DNA from: a virus | Length of the DNA: 29,373 nucleotides | Reading direction: 5' to 3' (one strand) | IMG/VR virus record: IMGVR_UViG_3300030380_003829 | Location: 1 to 29,373 of that record | Shown: positions 1 through 5,935 of the stretch, piece after piece | How the letters are laid out: every line of letters starts with the position of its first letter | Position numbering within the stretch: position 1 is the first letter of the stretch | Position numbers and translations under genes: made by a program | Notes under the pieces: model-generated | The model's database searches: none | The model's input: only the letters and a program-made list of their open reading frames with translations | What the model was told of the DNA's origin: nothing

Positions 1-14
1 TTAACATTTAACAC

Positions 15-41
15 AAAAAAAAGGGGGAGTATAACTCCCCC
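15..41 (-). terminator. Rho-independent terminator of the recombination operon
   Basis: On the minus strand GGGGGAGT and ACTCCCCC form a perfect 8-bp stem with a 3-nt loop, followed directly by eight T residues. It lies 18 nt after the stop codon of the SSB-like gene and so ends the operon that starts at 2597. Confidence 0.9.
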
Positions 42-59
42 TAGTTTAGTTGGGGTTAC

Positions 60-332
60 CTAAAATGGTAAATCAGGGTCAGCTTTCTCCACTTTGGGAG
101 GAGCTGGAGCAGGAGCATTGTCCTGTGTGGGTTTTACATATGGTTCATTTAGGGTTAGAGAAATCTTCTCGCCTCCAGCCTGGGTTTTACCTTTCCATGC
201 TGAAATCTCTATTTCCTTTCCATCTAATGTGGTTCCAGTACCCTTGTAGTCGGGTTGGTTGCCTCCCTCTTTTTTGTACGAATTAACAAATAAACTTCCT
301 TTCCCATTTGGGTGTACATACTTTTCACTCAT
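60..332 (-). CDS. Small SSB-like protein with acidic DPDLPF tail
   Basis: A 90-residue protein. Residues about 11-65 are rich in alternating beta-type residues (GSLFVNSYKK, then GKEIEISAWKGK), a pattern like the small DUF736-type or OB-like proteins found beside phage recombination genes. A Pro/Ala linker (about 70-80) leads to the last six residues, DPDLPF, which resemble the C-terminal tip of bacterial SSB proteins that recruits partner enzymes. It is the last gene of an operon with an ERF annealing protein and an exonuclease and starts 3 nt after the exonuclease stop. I infer that it coats single-stranded DNA or tethers partners during phage recombination. It is shorter than ordinary SSB (about 110-180 residues), so the OB-fold assignment is tentative. 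Confidence 0.75.
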   Translation of the reverse strand: MSEKYVHPNGKGSLFVNSYKKEGGNQPDYKGTGTTLDGKEIEISAWKGKTQAGGEKISLTLNEPYVKPTQDNAPAPAPPKVEKADPDLPF

Positions 333-335
333 AGT

Positions 336-1151
336 TTAAAATTTAAGATTATATATTACGTTTCTTATGTCTTCTTTTTTATTCTTTCCATGATAGTATT
401 CATAGAGTTGAATGGCTGACTCCACCTTTTTTTTCCCTTCAAGTGCCGAATCCTCACTCACTGGGCAGACATAAATTTCATGATAGGTTTCACCAGTGTC
501 CCCATATACCTTTTTGTTTTTATCTATTGCAATAAAAGTCATCGGCTTGTCAAACAATGTTTGGTAGATGTAAGCCTGAGTATCATAGTAATACTTGTTT
601 TTACCAAGCCACCTAAACTCCTCATCGTGCTTGGCCGTGGTTGTTTTTAAATCAATAACCACACCCTTACTTATAATGTCAGCCTTTGCTTTGAAAGGAT
701 GGCCAAATATCTCCCCAACAACAGGGACCTCATACTCGGCATCCTTGTCTAAAATGAGATCAGCAATCTGTTGCTTTGCTCCCCCATACCCTTTTACATT
801 TAGAAGTTCATCACGCAGTTCCTCCATCAATATAGCCTCGTGTTCTAAAATAGCAGATGAAATATTATTTGCCTTGAGATAGTCTTCATATTTAACTCCC
901 CTTGTTTTGGTTTCAGTAAAAATAGGGAAGTTTTTTGCTTTCTCAGGCTCTAAAATTAGTTGATGAAAGTATCTTCCTTTGATAAAGTTTTCATTGTCTT
1001 CCATCACCTGACCAAACTGCTTGAATGTTTTTGGTTGCAAGTCTTTAATGTTAGAATTAGAAAGCCATTGCTTTCCAAACTCACCGTAATAATCATCATC
1101 ATTACGAAGCCTTTTAATTATTTCTTTGTTACTTAACTTTTTCTTTGCCAT
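336..1151 (-). CDS. RecE-like PD-(D/E)XK exonuclease
   Basis: A 271-residue protein with the layout of RecE/exonuclease VIII-type phage nucleases. An N-terminal GRYFHQLILEP segment (59-69) matches the family's G-x-x-x-H-x-x-x-LEP motif. The catalytic core is KADIISKGVVIDLKTT (156-171), with Asp158, Asp167 and Lys169 as the D...DxK metal-binding set. It is followed by YYYDTQAYIYQ (187-197), matching the Gln-Tyr motif of this superfamily. Such enzymes resect 5' strands to expose single-stranded DNA for an annealing protein, and that partner (ERF) is encoded immediately upstream with a 23-bp overlap. The length is near the usual catalytic-domain size. Family assignment is firm; polarity and processivity cannot be read from the sequence. 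Confidence 0.88.
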   Translation of the reverse strand: MAKKKLSNKEIIKRLRNDDDYYGEFGKQWLSNSNIKDLQPKTFKQFGQVMEDNENFIKGRYFHQLILEPEKAKNFPIFTETKTRGVKYEDYLKANNISSAILEHEAILMEELRDELLNVKGYGGAKQQIADLILDKDAEYEVPVVGEIFGHPFKAKADIISKGVVIDLKTTTAKHDEEFRWLGKNKYYYDTQAYIYQTLFDKPMTFIAIDKNKKVYGDTGETYHEIYVCPVSEDSALEGKKKVESAIQLYEYYHGKNKKEDIRNVIYNLKF

Positions 1152-1734
1152 CTATTTTAGTTTTAAGTTCTTCAATTGTTAGATCATCATATGTCTTTCT
1201 AAGCCATGGGATAATATCTTTTTCTAAATCCTTACCATTGTCAATACCTTTTTTAATAGTAATTAAATCTTCTGACACATCGCCAGTAGGAACACTACCT
1301 TTCTTTTTTGGAACACCCATGTCTAATTGCTTTTTAGCTACTGGTTGAGCTTGTTCCCCATATGCATCAAGGTCTTTGTCACTTACAATACCGAGTTGAC
1401 AAGATAGTGCGTACCTTCTAAAATAGGTGGTTCCAGAACCAAGTGATTGATATAAATTTTGACTTTTCATTTCTACAATTGGTATATCAACTGTATCTGT
1501 ATCGAACTCACCACTTTCTACATGGAATATGGTAGTGGTTAAACATGGTTGTTGTGTTTCTTTATTAGTCCCTAACTTTTGTGTAAATCCTAACCCATAT
1601 TTTTTCATCAGAGGATTAATTGTGTGGATAATTTTGGGTAAGTCAATGTATTTATAATTGAACCCATCGTTTTCTTTTAATAAGACAGGACATTCTTGTT
1701 GGAAATTGGCTAATGCCTTGTAATAATTTTTCAT
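1129..1734 (-). CDS. erf: ERF-family single-strand annealing protein
   Basis: A 201-residue protein with the signature segments of the ERF superfamily of phage recombinases (type member Erf of phage P22). These are FNYKYIDLPKIIHTINPLM (25-43), corresponding to the family's Y-K-Y-x-D-L...I motif, and LGSGTTYFRRYALSCQLGI (98-116), corresponding to G-S-x-x-T-Y-x-R-R-Y-x-L, followed by the acidic DKDLDAYG. The C-terminal third (about 130-201) is charged and probably a flexible or partner-binding region. ERF proteins anneal complementary single strands without ATP and promote circularisation or repair of phage DNA. It overlaps the exonuclease gene by 23 bp and the upstream gene by 4 bp, so the two are probably translationally coupled. 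Confidence 0.92.
   Translation of the reverse strand: MKNYYKALANFQQECPVLLKENDGFNYKYIDLPKIIHTINPLMKKYGLGFTQKLGTNKETQQPCLTTTIFHVESGEFDTDTVDIPIVEMKSQNLYQSLGSGTTYFRRYALSCQLGIVSDKDLDAYGEQAQPVAKKQLDMGVPKKKGSVPTGDVSEDLITIKKGIDNGKDLEKDIIPWLRKTYDDLTIEELKTKIDGKEKVK
1623..1631 (-). promoter_or_regulatory. Exact DnaA-box match inside erf
   Basis: The minus strand reads TTATCCACA, identical to the high-affinity bacterial DnaA box. It lies inside the erf reading frame, encodes part of its Ile-Ile-His-Thr-Ile stretch, and has no neighbouring copies, so chance is a serious alternative. It is recorded because a DnaA-domain-IV-like protein is encoded about 480 bp upstream in the same operon. Confidence 0.25.
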
Positions 1735-2117
1735 AATAGTTGGTTGAGTTTTTGTGTTAACTTAAAATACTTTTTAAGAATGCCTGTTCGCCTTTCTTTT
1801 AATGCAGTCAGACTCTTCTTGTTGTTTAAAATCTCAGGTATTCTTTTCTCTATTATATCCAATCGATTTCTATATGACTGGAGTACCAAAGTGTAAACAC
1901 CTCTTCGCCATCCCCCCTCAAATAATAAATATTCAGGTGGTGTAAGCTCTTCGTAATATTCCTTGCCTCGTGGATTAAATATTTTAATCTCGCCAGTCTC
2001 TTCATAACACATGATCTGAACGCCATGCATCATCCTAGACTCATAACCCCTCCCATCTATGTTGACAGAACTTGGGTCGTTCTTTGCTTGATCAAATATC
2101 TCCATAAGACTAGGCAT
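1731..2117 (-). CDS. Unknown protein of the recombination operon
   Basis: A 128-residue protein that I do not recognise. The N-terminal half is a compact mixed fold with aromatic and glycine-rich stretches (EYLLFEGGWRRGVYTL, about 80-95). The C-terminal part (about 95-128) is a basic helix with heptad-like leucines. It overlaps the upstream DnaA-like gene by 8 bp and erf by 4 bp, so all three are probably translated together. An in-frame ATG at 2105 (Met5) is a possible alternative start. Position suggests an accessory role in replication or recombination, but no motif supports a specific function. Confidence 0.8.
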   Translation of the reverse strand: MPSLMEIFDQAKNDPSSVNIDGRGYESRMMHGVQIMCYEETGEIKIFNPRGKEYYEELTPPEYLLFEGGWRRGVYTLVLQSYRNRLDIIEKRIPEILNNKKSLTALKERRTGILKKYFKLTQKLNQLL

Positions 2118-2409
2118 CTACGATAGATAATTTTTGTAAGATAACTGAGTAGTCAGGATCATTAGCGATCTGTTTTTCAAGTGTAGATAACGCTTGAGGA
2201 ATGGTGTTAGAATAACATACATAACCATTCTCTTCCATGTACGTTTCAATAGCTTTAGTTGTTATCCCTCGATCCTTGCACAATTTGTACAAAAATTTTC
2301 TTGCATCCGAAACATCACTCTTACGATTATTAGCAAAGAGTTGTTCCTTAGTAAATCCAGTATGCTTGAGAATGTTGTCCACAAACTGGTCGAAAATGTA
2401 CTGCTTCAT
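2110..2409 (-). CDS. Stand-alone DnaA domain IV-like DNA-binding protein
   Basis: A 99-residue protein that follows the helix order of DnaA domain IV, the domain that binds DnaA boxes. A first helix ends in TGFTKEQLFANNRKSDVSDAR (split about 17-37), comparable to the DnaA pattern of a helix, a basic R/K-rich turn, then V-x-x-x-R. Next come a helix (FLYKLCKDRGITTKAIETYM) and a C-terminal TIPQALSTLEKQIANDPDY, comparable to the H/N-T-x-x-x-A...I...D ending of DnaA. There is no AAA+ ATPase domain. The full signature (DHTTV) is replaced by YSNTI, so the family call is an inference from pattern. It could recognise a phage origin or compete with host DnaA. It overlaps both neighbours by a few bases. 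Confidence 0.65.
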   Translation of the reverse strand: MKQYIFDQFVDNILKHTGFTKEQLFANNRKSDVSDARKFLYKLCKDRGITTKAIETYMEENGYVCYSNTIPQALSTLEKQIANDPDYSVILQKLSIVDA

Positions 2410-2597
2410 TTGAATAGATTTTTAAATAAAGGATTAATGTTGAGGTCGGTGCTGATTGCACGGCCTAAAGAGATTAAGTCATCAGAGGTAGAGATAGGTT
2501 TCTGCTTTCTCTCTCGTTCTGCTTTCTTAATAAACTCTTGGGATTGATACTCATCATCAGCGAAAGCATCAATGCTTGGGTTGTTGGTTAAACGCAT
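2406..2597 (-). CDS. Small charged protein, first gene of the recombination operon
   Basis: A 63-residue unknown protein. Its middle is strongly charged (KKAERERKQK, about 24-33) and the ends are more hydrophobic. It starts at the first ATG after a promoter-like element and overlaps the following DnaA-like gene by 4 bp (ATGA type). No signal peptide or membrane segment is visible. Its role is unknown; placement suggests an accessory replication or recombination peptide. Confidence 0.7.
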   Translation of the reverse strand: MRLTNNPSIDAFADDEYQSQEFIKKAERERKQKPISTSDDLISLGRAISTDLNINPLFKNLFK

Positions 2598-2623
2598 TTG
2601 ATTAAAATTAAATTAAATTTTCA

Positions 2624-2631
2624 TAAAGATA
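2624..2631 (-). promoter_or_regulatory. Possible Bacteroidota -7 promoter element
   Basis: On the minus strand TATCTTTA differs from TAnnTTTG only in the last base. It sits 26 nt before the ATG at 2597, a spacing like that of the better elements in this window. It also lies between the terminator of the upstream operon (2725-2697) and the first gene of the recombination operon. No clear -33 TTG is seen. Confidence 0.3.
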
Positions 2632-2696
2632 ATATATTTTATTGATATAAGTTTAATTAAAGTTTAGAAAGTTTGGGAAACCCTGATTTTGAATAT

Positions 2697-2725
2697 AAAA
2701 AAAGGAGGAACATTTCTGTCCCTCC
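2697..2725 (-). terminator. Terminator with GAAA tetraloop, end of middle operon
   Basis: On the minus strand GGAGGGACA, loop GAAA, then TGTTCCTCC forms a 9-bp stem (one G-T pair) followed by seven T residues. It is 22 nt past the stop of the 52-residue gene and separates the middle operon from the recombination operon. Confidence 0.9.
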
Positions 2726-2746
2726 CTTCAACAAACAACAAAAAAA

Positions 2747-2905
2747 CTATTTTCTTGTGAACAAATACTCCTGGTGGAGCTGGTTCTTGGCTAACTGTAA
2801 TTCTTCGTTCAGCCTTTTTATTTCTTTTCTTAAAACCACATTGCTCTCTCTTAGAAAGTCAACGTTCATCGGATCATTTACTATTGGATCAATTATTTTA
2901 ATCAT
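2747..2905 (-). CDS. Short coiled-coil protein
   Basis: A 52-residue protein starting at the ATG at 2905, which overlaps the upstream gene by 8 bp. The frame stays open further upstream, but that would be a much larger overlap. Residues about 18-45 (FLRESNVVLRKEIKRLNEEL and on) show a heptad pattern expected for a coiled coil, so it is probably an oligomer or a partner-binding peptide. It is the last gene before a strong terminator. Function unknown. Confidence 0.65.
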   Translation of the reverse strand: MIKIIDPIVNDPMNVDFLRESNVVLRKEIKRLNEELQLAKNQLHQEYLFTRK

Positions 2906-3161
2906 ATTTAAGTTGGTTTTGGAGTTTAAGTTGTTGTAGACTAAGATAAATAATTTGTCGGACTTTCTGATCATTGATTACATAGTCTTTTCTTGTAGGT
3001 GCATTTTTATTGGCTCGTGCCATTTGTAATCTTAACTGCCTACATTTTTGGTCGTTCTTTATTAATTGATCCCACAGCTTATCGTGTCTGCTTTTTCTTA
3101 TTTTGCGTTGCTTAAGTTTTAGTTTTACAAATCTGATTATGGATACAAATATTTTTTTCAT
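2898..3161 (-). CDS. Small strongly basic protein
   Basis: An 87-residue protein rich in Lys, Arg and Gln, with a hydrophobic N-terminus (MKKIFVSIIRFVKLKL) followed by a KQRKIRKSRHDK run. The body looks helical (VRQIIYLSLQQLKLQNQLK at the C-terminus). The N-terminus could be an amphipathic membrane or nucleic-acid-binding helix. It overlaps the upstream gene stop by 4 bp and the next gene by 8 bp. I do not recognise a family. Confidence 0.65.
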   Translation of the reverse strand: MKKIFVSIIRFVKLKLKQRKIRKSRHDKLWDQLIKNDQKCRQLRLQMARANKNAPTRKDYVINDQKVRQIIYLSLQQLKLQNQLKYD

Positions 3162-3412
3162 AGGTCTTTGTTTACTTCCCTTATTATAAATTCATACAGA
3201 TCATAACTATTCACATGGTCGATACTTAGCATCTTATTCGTGCCATTCTCTCGAAGAGATACAGTCTGAATACCTTTATCATTTACTGTTGCCTCTACAA
3301 ATATATCCATTTTTATTCCTCCTCTCCTCTTGTACATCGTATGTACTATGAATGCGACATGGGTGATGTTACCATACCCTTGTCGCTTTCCAAAGTTCTG
3401 TGTTATTCTCAT
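3158..3412 (-). CDS. Unknown small protein with two possible starts
   Basis: An 84-residue frame from the ATG at 3412, which follows the stop of the upstream gene by 3 nt. A second in-frame ATG at 3310 would give 50 residues (beginning MDIFVEATVNDKGIQTV) and is preceded by AGGAGG with 7-nt spacing, a perfect Shine-Dalgarno sequence that is unusual in this window. The bases also encode Arg-Gly-Gly, so the match may be coincidental. The 50-residue part looks like a compact alpha/beta fold. The longer N-terminus (QGYGNITHVAFIVHTMYKRR) also reads like real protein. Function unknown. Confidence 0.6.
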   Translation of the reverse strand: MRITQNFGKRQGYGNITHVAFIVHTMYKRRGGIKMDIFVEATVNDKGIQTVSLRENGTNKMLSIDHVNSYDLYEFIIREVNKDL

Positions 3413-3415
3413 CAA

Positions 3416-3775
3416 TTAAAGTTCAGCAGTAAAATTACAATAATCATCTTCTGGGTTATCATCAAAGAAGTCCTTAACTTGTTTTCCTAAACGATAGTCA
3501 GCGTACTCAGATAAATCTTCTTTTGTAACATTGTATTGTTTCTGAATCTCATCATTGTAGCCATTGTTTTCTTCAAACATTTTGTTTACCCTTTCAATTG
3601 AACCCTTATCAATTGAATCTAGTTCCTTGACTATATCATCATAACTATCTCTACTGATTTGATAATCAATATAGCTTGGTTCCACTTCTTCTGCACCAAA
3701 TCTTGTGTGTGCATCGCTTGATTGTACTGCGAACATAAACTTTCCGTCTACATCGCCATTATAATATCTTCCCAT
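3416..3775 (-). CDS. Acidic unknown protein
   Basis: A 119-residue protein starting at ATG 3775 (MGRYYNGDVDGKFMFAVQSS). This start is preferred because the frame upstream of it runs through the tRNA-like element at 3811-3853, and because the ATG has the A-rich leader seen before other genes here. The protein is Asp/Glu-rich, with a C-terminal half (QYNVTKEDLSEYADYRLGKQ and on) that is probably helical. It resembles the generic small acidic proteins of phage early regions, but I cannot name a family. Confidence 0.65.
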   Translation of the reverse strand: MGRYYNGDVDGKFMFAVQSSDAHTRFGAEEVEPSYIDYQISRDSYDDIVKELDSIDKGSIERVNKMFEENNGYNDEIQKQYNVTKEDLSEYADYRLGKQVKDFFDDNPEDDYCNFTAEL

Positions 3776-3810
3776 TTTATTGTTGGTTAAATTATTGAGC
3801 ATTATTACTC

Positions 3811-3853
3811 GTGGATAGGGAGGAATCGAACCTCCCAATGCACCATGCTATCC
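3811..3853 (-). other. tRNA-like acceptor stem plus T-arm, no D or anticodon arm
   Basis: On the minus strand GGATAG (3853-3848) pairs with CTATCC (3818-3813). Enclosed is GGAGG-TTCGATT-CCTCC, a five-pair stem with a seven-base loop containing an exact match to the tRNA T-arm/B-box consensus GGTTCGANTCC. Only 12 nt lie between the 5' acceptor strand and the T-arm, so there is no room for D and anticodon arms. The 3' end reads ACGAG instead of CCA. It may be a deleted tRNA gene, a tRNA-derived attachment core, a structured RNA element, or coincidence. Confidence 0.45.
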
Positions 3854-3946
3854 TTTTTGATCTAAATACTCTAGTATCTGTTCAAATACATGAGGGAAAT
3901 CCCTCGCAAGAACATCAACTATTTCTTGATCTTCGTGTTCATTCAT
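3848..3946 (-). CDS. 32-residue acidic peptide
   Basis: An acidic open frame of 32 codons (MNEHEDQEIVDVLARDFPHV and on) that starts 1 nt after the stop of the upstream gene, as expected in this compact operon. Its TAG stop lies inside the 5' acceptor strand of the tRNA-like element, so the element would be transcribed as the 3' tail of this gene. The peptide is predicted helical. Function unknown. Confidence 0.45.
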   Translation of the reverse strand: MNEHEDQEIVDVLARDFPHVFEQILEYLDQKG

Positions 3947-3947
3947 T

Positions 3948-4190
3948 TTATTTAAAGTTTATAAATTGTTGGTGTATGTATTCTTCAGGATCAGGACAAT
4001 GTAAATGTACCTCCGTTTCCACATCGCCATCCTCGATGACTTCTGTCATTAGACTTACATCATATCCTGTCGGATCCATGATCGCTATCTCTTTGTTCTT
4101 GTTGTCATTGGTATACTCCCATACCATATAGCTATCCCCATCATAGGAGATAGCTTTTTCAATGACCTTTGTGTTTTCAATTATTCTCAT
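3948..4190 (-). CDS. Unknown acidic protein
   Basis: An 80-residue protein from the ATG at 4190 (MRIIENTKVIEKAISYDGDS). This start lies 11 nt after the stop of the upstream gene; an earlier ATG at 4220 would overlap that gene by 19 bp. The sequence is beta-rich in the first half (YMVWEYTNDNKNKEIAIMD) with an acidic C-terminal half containing HLHCPDPEEYIHQQF. The single Cys between two His is notable but does not form a recognised metal site. Function unknown. Confidence 0.65.
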   Translation of the reverse strand: MRIIENTKVIEKAISYDGDSYMVWEYTNDNKNKEIAIMDPTGYDVSLMTEVIEDGDVETEVHLHCPDPEEYIHQQFINFK

Positions 4191-4201
4191 CTTATTAGGT
4201 T

Positions 4202-4390
4202 TTAAATTTCGTATATCCAATTTTCGTTTATAAATATCTCTACACTTTGCTCATCATTGTCTAAAGTGTGCATAAGTGTAAAGTCATCAGAGCCATGATA
4301 GTCTTTATCATCATTTCCAATCAAGATTTGTATATTTCTTTCTTTGTCTTTAATTTTTTGTAACTCCTGTATTAAATGTTTTACTGTCAT
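4202..4390 (-). CDS. Small phage early-region protein
   Basis: A 62-residue protein beginning MTVKHLIQELQKIKDKERNI. The start resembles a widespread type of small phage protein in which an N-terminal helix (x-V-x-x-L-I-x-x-L-Q-K-I) is followed by a short beta sheet. I recognise the type but know no function. It starts 2 nt after the stop of the upstream gene. Confidence 0.7.
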   Translation of the reverse strand: MTVKHLIQELQKIKDKERNIQILIGNDDKDYHGSDDFTLMHTLDNDEQSVEIFINENWIYEI

Positions 4391-4392
4391 TT

Positions 4393-4566
4393 TTATTTGT
4401 TTTTAGGTTTAAAATAATTTCCGAAATGGTTTTTGATATTACCTGTTGACAGATCAAAATCTTTTTTGATGTTCATTCTTTTAGCATCCTCAACAGATAA
4501 ATTGTCAATCCATTTAGTTAATTCTCTGTTAGTCTTTTTCTGTTCTGTTCCGTAAAATCTTTTCAT
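4393..4566 (-). CDS. 57-residue basic protein
   Basis: An open frame of 57 codons beginning MKRFYGTEQKKTNRELTKWI. It is Lys/Asn-rich with a predicted helix in the middle (NLSVEDAKRMNIKKDF). It fills the gap between two neighbours with 2-7 nt spacing and has an A-rich leader, so it is very probably a real gene. Family and function unknown. Confidence 0.65.
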   Translation of the reverse strand: MKRFYGTEQKKTNRELTKWIDNLSVEDAKRMNIKKDFDLSTGNIKNHFGNYFKPKNK

Positions 4567-4573
4567 AATTTAT

Positions 4574-4681
4574 TTATTTAATTAAATATTCTATTACAGC
4601 TATGGTTAATCCTATTAAATTAATCACTACAATTAATAGAACGCTTTTTAATAGCGTGTTGGTTATTTCTTTTGCTTTCAT
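4574..4681 (-). CDS. 35-residue single-helix membrane peptide
   Basis: A 35-codon frame whose residues about 10-31 (LLKSVLLIVVINLIGLTIAV) form one hydrophobic helix flanked by charged residues (MKAKEITNT and EYLIK), a typical one-span membrane microprotein. It is the first gene after the terminator at 4762-4736. It could alter host membrane function, but there is no direct evidence. Confidence 0.5.
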   Translation of the reverse strand: MKAKEITNTLLKSVLLIVVINLIGLTIAVIEYLIK

Positions 4682-4735
4682 TTTAAATAGTTTTTAAAAG
4701 TTTTATTTCAATATTTGTTAACGTCTGTTACCACC

Positions 4736-4762
4736 AAAACCACGCACTTTTTCAAGGCGTGG
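4736..4762 (-). terminator. Terminator-like hairpin with GAAA tetraloop
   Basis: On the minus strand CCACGCCTT, loop GAAA, then AAG-T-GCGTGG makes a 9-bp stem with one bulged T, followed by TTTT. It lies 20 nt after the stop of the 110-residue gene. The T-run is short, so termination may be partial. Confidence 0.65.
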
Positions 4763-4782
4763 CGTTGTATGTGGGGTTGGGG

Positions 4783-5115
4783 TTATGCCATTTCTAAATT
4801 TCTATTATAGTCTTTTTCTATTTGCTTTAATTCTCTTTTTAAACAATCTTTTTCAATGCTTGACCTAAAAATTATATTTTCCCTCTTGCAATAAGAATAA
4901 AGGGTTTCATAGTTAGGGGAAATTTTATTTGCATAGGTTAAAATTGCTTTTGCCTCTTGTTCATATTGTGAGCCGTAGCCATATTGAAACGGCATTAAAA
5001 AAGTTTCCTCGTTTGTCATGCCATAATTAAGAGTAACAGTTCCACAGAAATAAGAATTTCCGTTTACTTTGTCGAACCATTCTTTAGCATTTATGTCTAC
5101 TGTTTTTGTTCTCAT
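4783..5115 (-). CDS. Unknown early protein
   Basis: A 110-residue protein. The first half is beta-like (NSYFCGTVTLNYGMTNEETF then MPFQYGYGSQYEQEA), and the second half is a charged helix (SSIEKDCLKRELKQIEKDYN). The Y-F-C-G-T-V-T-L-N-Y-G pattern is familiar from small phage and plasmid proteins of unknown function. It overlaps the upstream gene by 4 bp and is the last gene of its operon. Confidence 0.7.
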   Translation of the reverse strand: MRTKTVDINAKEWFDKVNGNSYFCGTVTLNYGMTNEETFLMPFQYGYGSQYEQEAKAILTYANKISPNYETLYSYCKRENIIFRSSIEKDCLKRELKQIEKDYNRNLEMA

Positions 5116-5312
5116 TTGATTAGATTTAAATTTAATTCATTTGCAACATAATTAATGTGCTTTGATGTTGTTGGGCTTGATGTCATGCCGTTAACCCTCC
5201 AAGCAATTTTGTGTAATTCATTGCCGACAATCTCGGCAACGTGGGTATTGTAAGAATAAACGCTATTACCTACAATTTTTAAATTTTGTTTGTACCTTTT
5301 TAATTGTGTCAT
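5112..5312 (-). CDS. Small unknown protein with THVAEI/SKHINYVANE motifs
   Basis: A 66-residue protein. The two segments YNTHVAEIVGNELHKIAW (22-39) and TTSKHINYVANELNLNLIK (48-66) match a small domain seen in phages and plasmids (the type annotated as DUF8033): a T-H-V-A beta hairpin followed by a T-x-K-H-I-N-x-V helix. Function is not known. It lies between two other early genes, with a 4-bp overlap downstream. Confidence 0.7.
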   Translation of the reverse strand: MTQLKRYKQNLKIVGNSVYSYNTHVAEIVGNELHKIAWRVNGMTSSPTTSKHINYVANELNLNLIK

Positions 5313-5317
5313 AATTT

Positions 5318-5506
5318 CTATTCGTTGATTTTAATATTGTTGTTTTTTAATTCGGGCAGTCTTTCCAATTGTTCGCATACATTAAATACTACTGCATGAA
5401 TTAACTTGAAAGTTTTTGGATCAAGGGATCCCGTGTTTAATTTCCCCAATGCGTTGCCCGTTAAGATTTCGCAATTGCTGAAAGGCTTAATTTTAATTGT
5501 TTCCAT
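5318..5506 (-). CDS. First gene of the leftward operon, unknown
   Basis: A 62-residue protein (METIKIKPFSNCEILTGNAL at the start) with a C-terminal helix (VVFNVCEQLERLPELK). It starts 29 nt after a good TAnnTTTG element, making it the first gene transcribed leftward from the divergent region and probably among the earliest expressed. No family recognised. Confidence 0.65.
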   Translation of the reverse strand: METIKIKPFSNCEILTGNALGKLNTGSLDPKTFKLIHAVVFNVCEQLERLPELKNNNIKINE

Positions 5507-5535
5507 ATTATTAGATTTATATTAATAAACTTCTA

Positions 5536-5543
5536 CAAATATA
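5536..5543 (-). promoter_or_regulatory. Leftward early promoter, -7 element
   Basis: The minus strand reads TATATTTG, an exact TAnnTTTG match, 29 nt before the ATG at 5506. No clear TTG is found 17-23 nt upstream, so the -33 element is weak or replaced by an activator site. The palindrome at 5605-5621 lies upstream of it. Confidence 0.6.
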
Positions 5544-5597
5544 TAAAATATATATTAAACTAATCCTTTTAAACTTAAAATTTTTGTTTTTAGTTGG

Positions 5598-5663
5598 TCC
5601 AGGATTTATATATTATATAAACGCTTGGTAATCAGTTACTTATATACTGGTAATTTTCCTGGA
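5598..5663. repeat. Inverted repeat enclosing an AT palindrome
   Basis: TCCAGGA (5598-5604) is mirrored by TCCTGGA (5657-5663) 52 bp away. Just inside the first arm, TTTATATA-T-TATATAAA (5605-5621) is a perfect 17-bp palindrome with a one-base centre. The layout fits operator sites for a dimeric regulator of the leftward promoter, or part of an origin. Confidence 0.5.
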
Positions 5664-5700
5664 TTTTACCTAATAAAATTTATATTCTTTTTTGGTTTGG

Positions 5701-5813
5701 GGGGTATTAAGGGGAAACCCTTAACCCCTGAACGCATGAAAGGGTAAACGCTAAACAAAAAAACGGGATCAAATACGGGGTGATCATAGGCAAAAAAAAT
5801 GCTCATGGTGAGC
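5701..5813. other. Cluster of three stem-loops
   Basis: Hairpin 1 (5701-5728) is GGGG-(TA bulge)-TTAAGGG, loop GAAA, CCCTTAACCCC. Hairpin 2 (5767-5785) is GATCA with a 9-base loop and TGATC. Hairpin 3 (5801-5813) is GCTCA-TGG-TGAGC. None is followed by a T-run on either strand, so they are not ordinary terminators. They could be single-strand initiation or primase sites or protein-binding structures. Confidence 0.5.
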
Positions 5814-5926
5814 AATAGCCACCAAAAAAACGCCAAAAAATCCGAGAAAAAAAATCTAAATTTAAACCCACCCCCCAAAAAAAAATCTTGATTTCCGACA
5901 CGCCCTTGCGCGCGTGCGGGGTAGTA

Positions 5927-5935
5927 TTATACACA
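5927..5935 (+). promoter_or_regulatory. DnaA-box match in the divergent region
   Basis: TTATACACA matches the DnaA-box consensus TTATNCACA exactly. Unlike the match inside erf, it lies in non-coding DNA next to the structured region. One copy alone does not prove function. Confidence 0.35.

Noticed and set aside
3776-3838. N-terminal extension of the 119-residue protein through the tRNA-like element
   Set aside because: The extension is a translation of the T-arm-like sequence and does not resemble the rest of the protein. The ATG at 3775 has a normal leader.
3811-3886. A complete tRNA gene ending at the T-arm match
   Set aside because: No 5' acceptor strand is found at the distance of a normal 70-76 nt tRNA, and no anticodon arm can be drawn. 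Only the short form folds.
5666-5878. 70-codon minus-strand frame with a Phe/Trp/Leu-rich product in the divergent region
   Set aside because: It is built on low-complexity A/C runs and hairpins, has no usual start leader and no operon context. The hydrophobic composition follows from the base skew.
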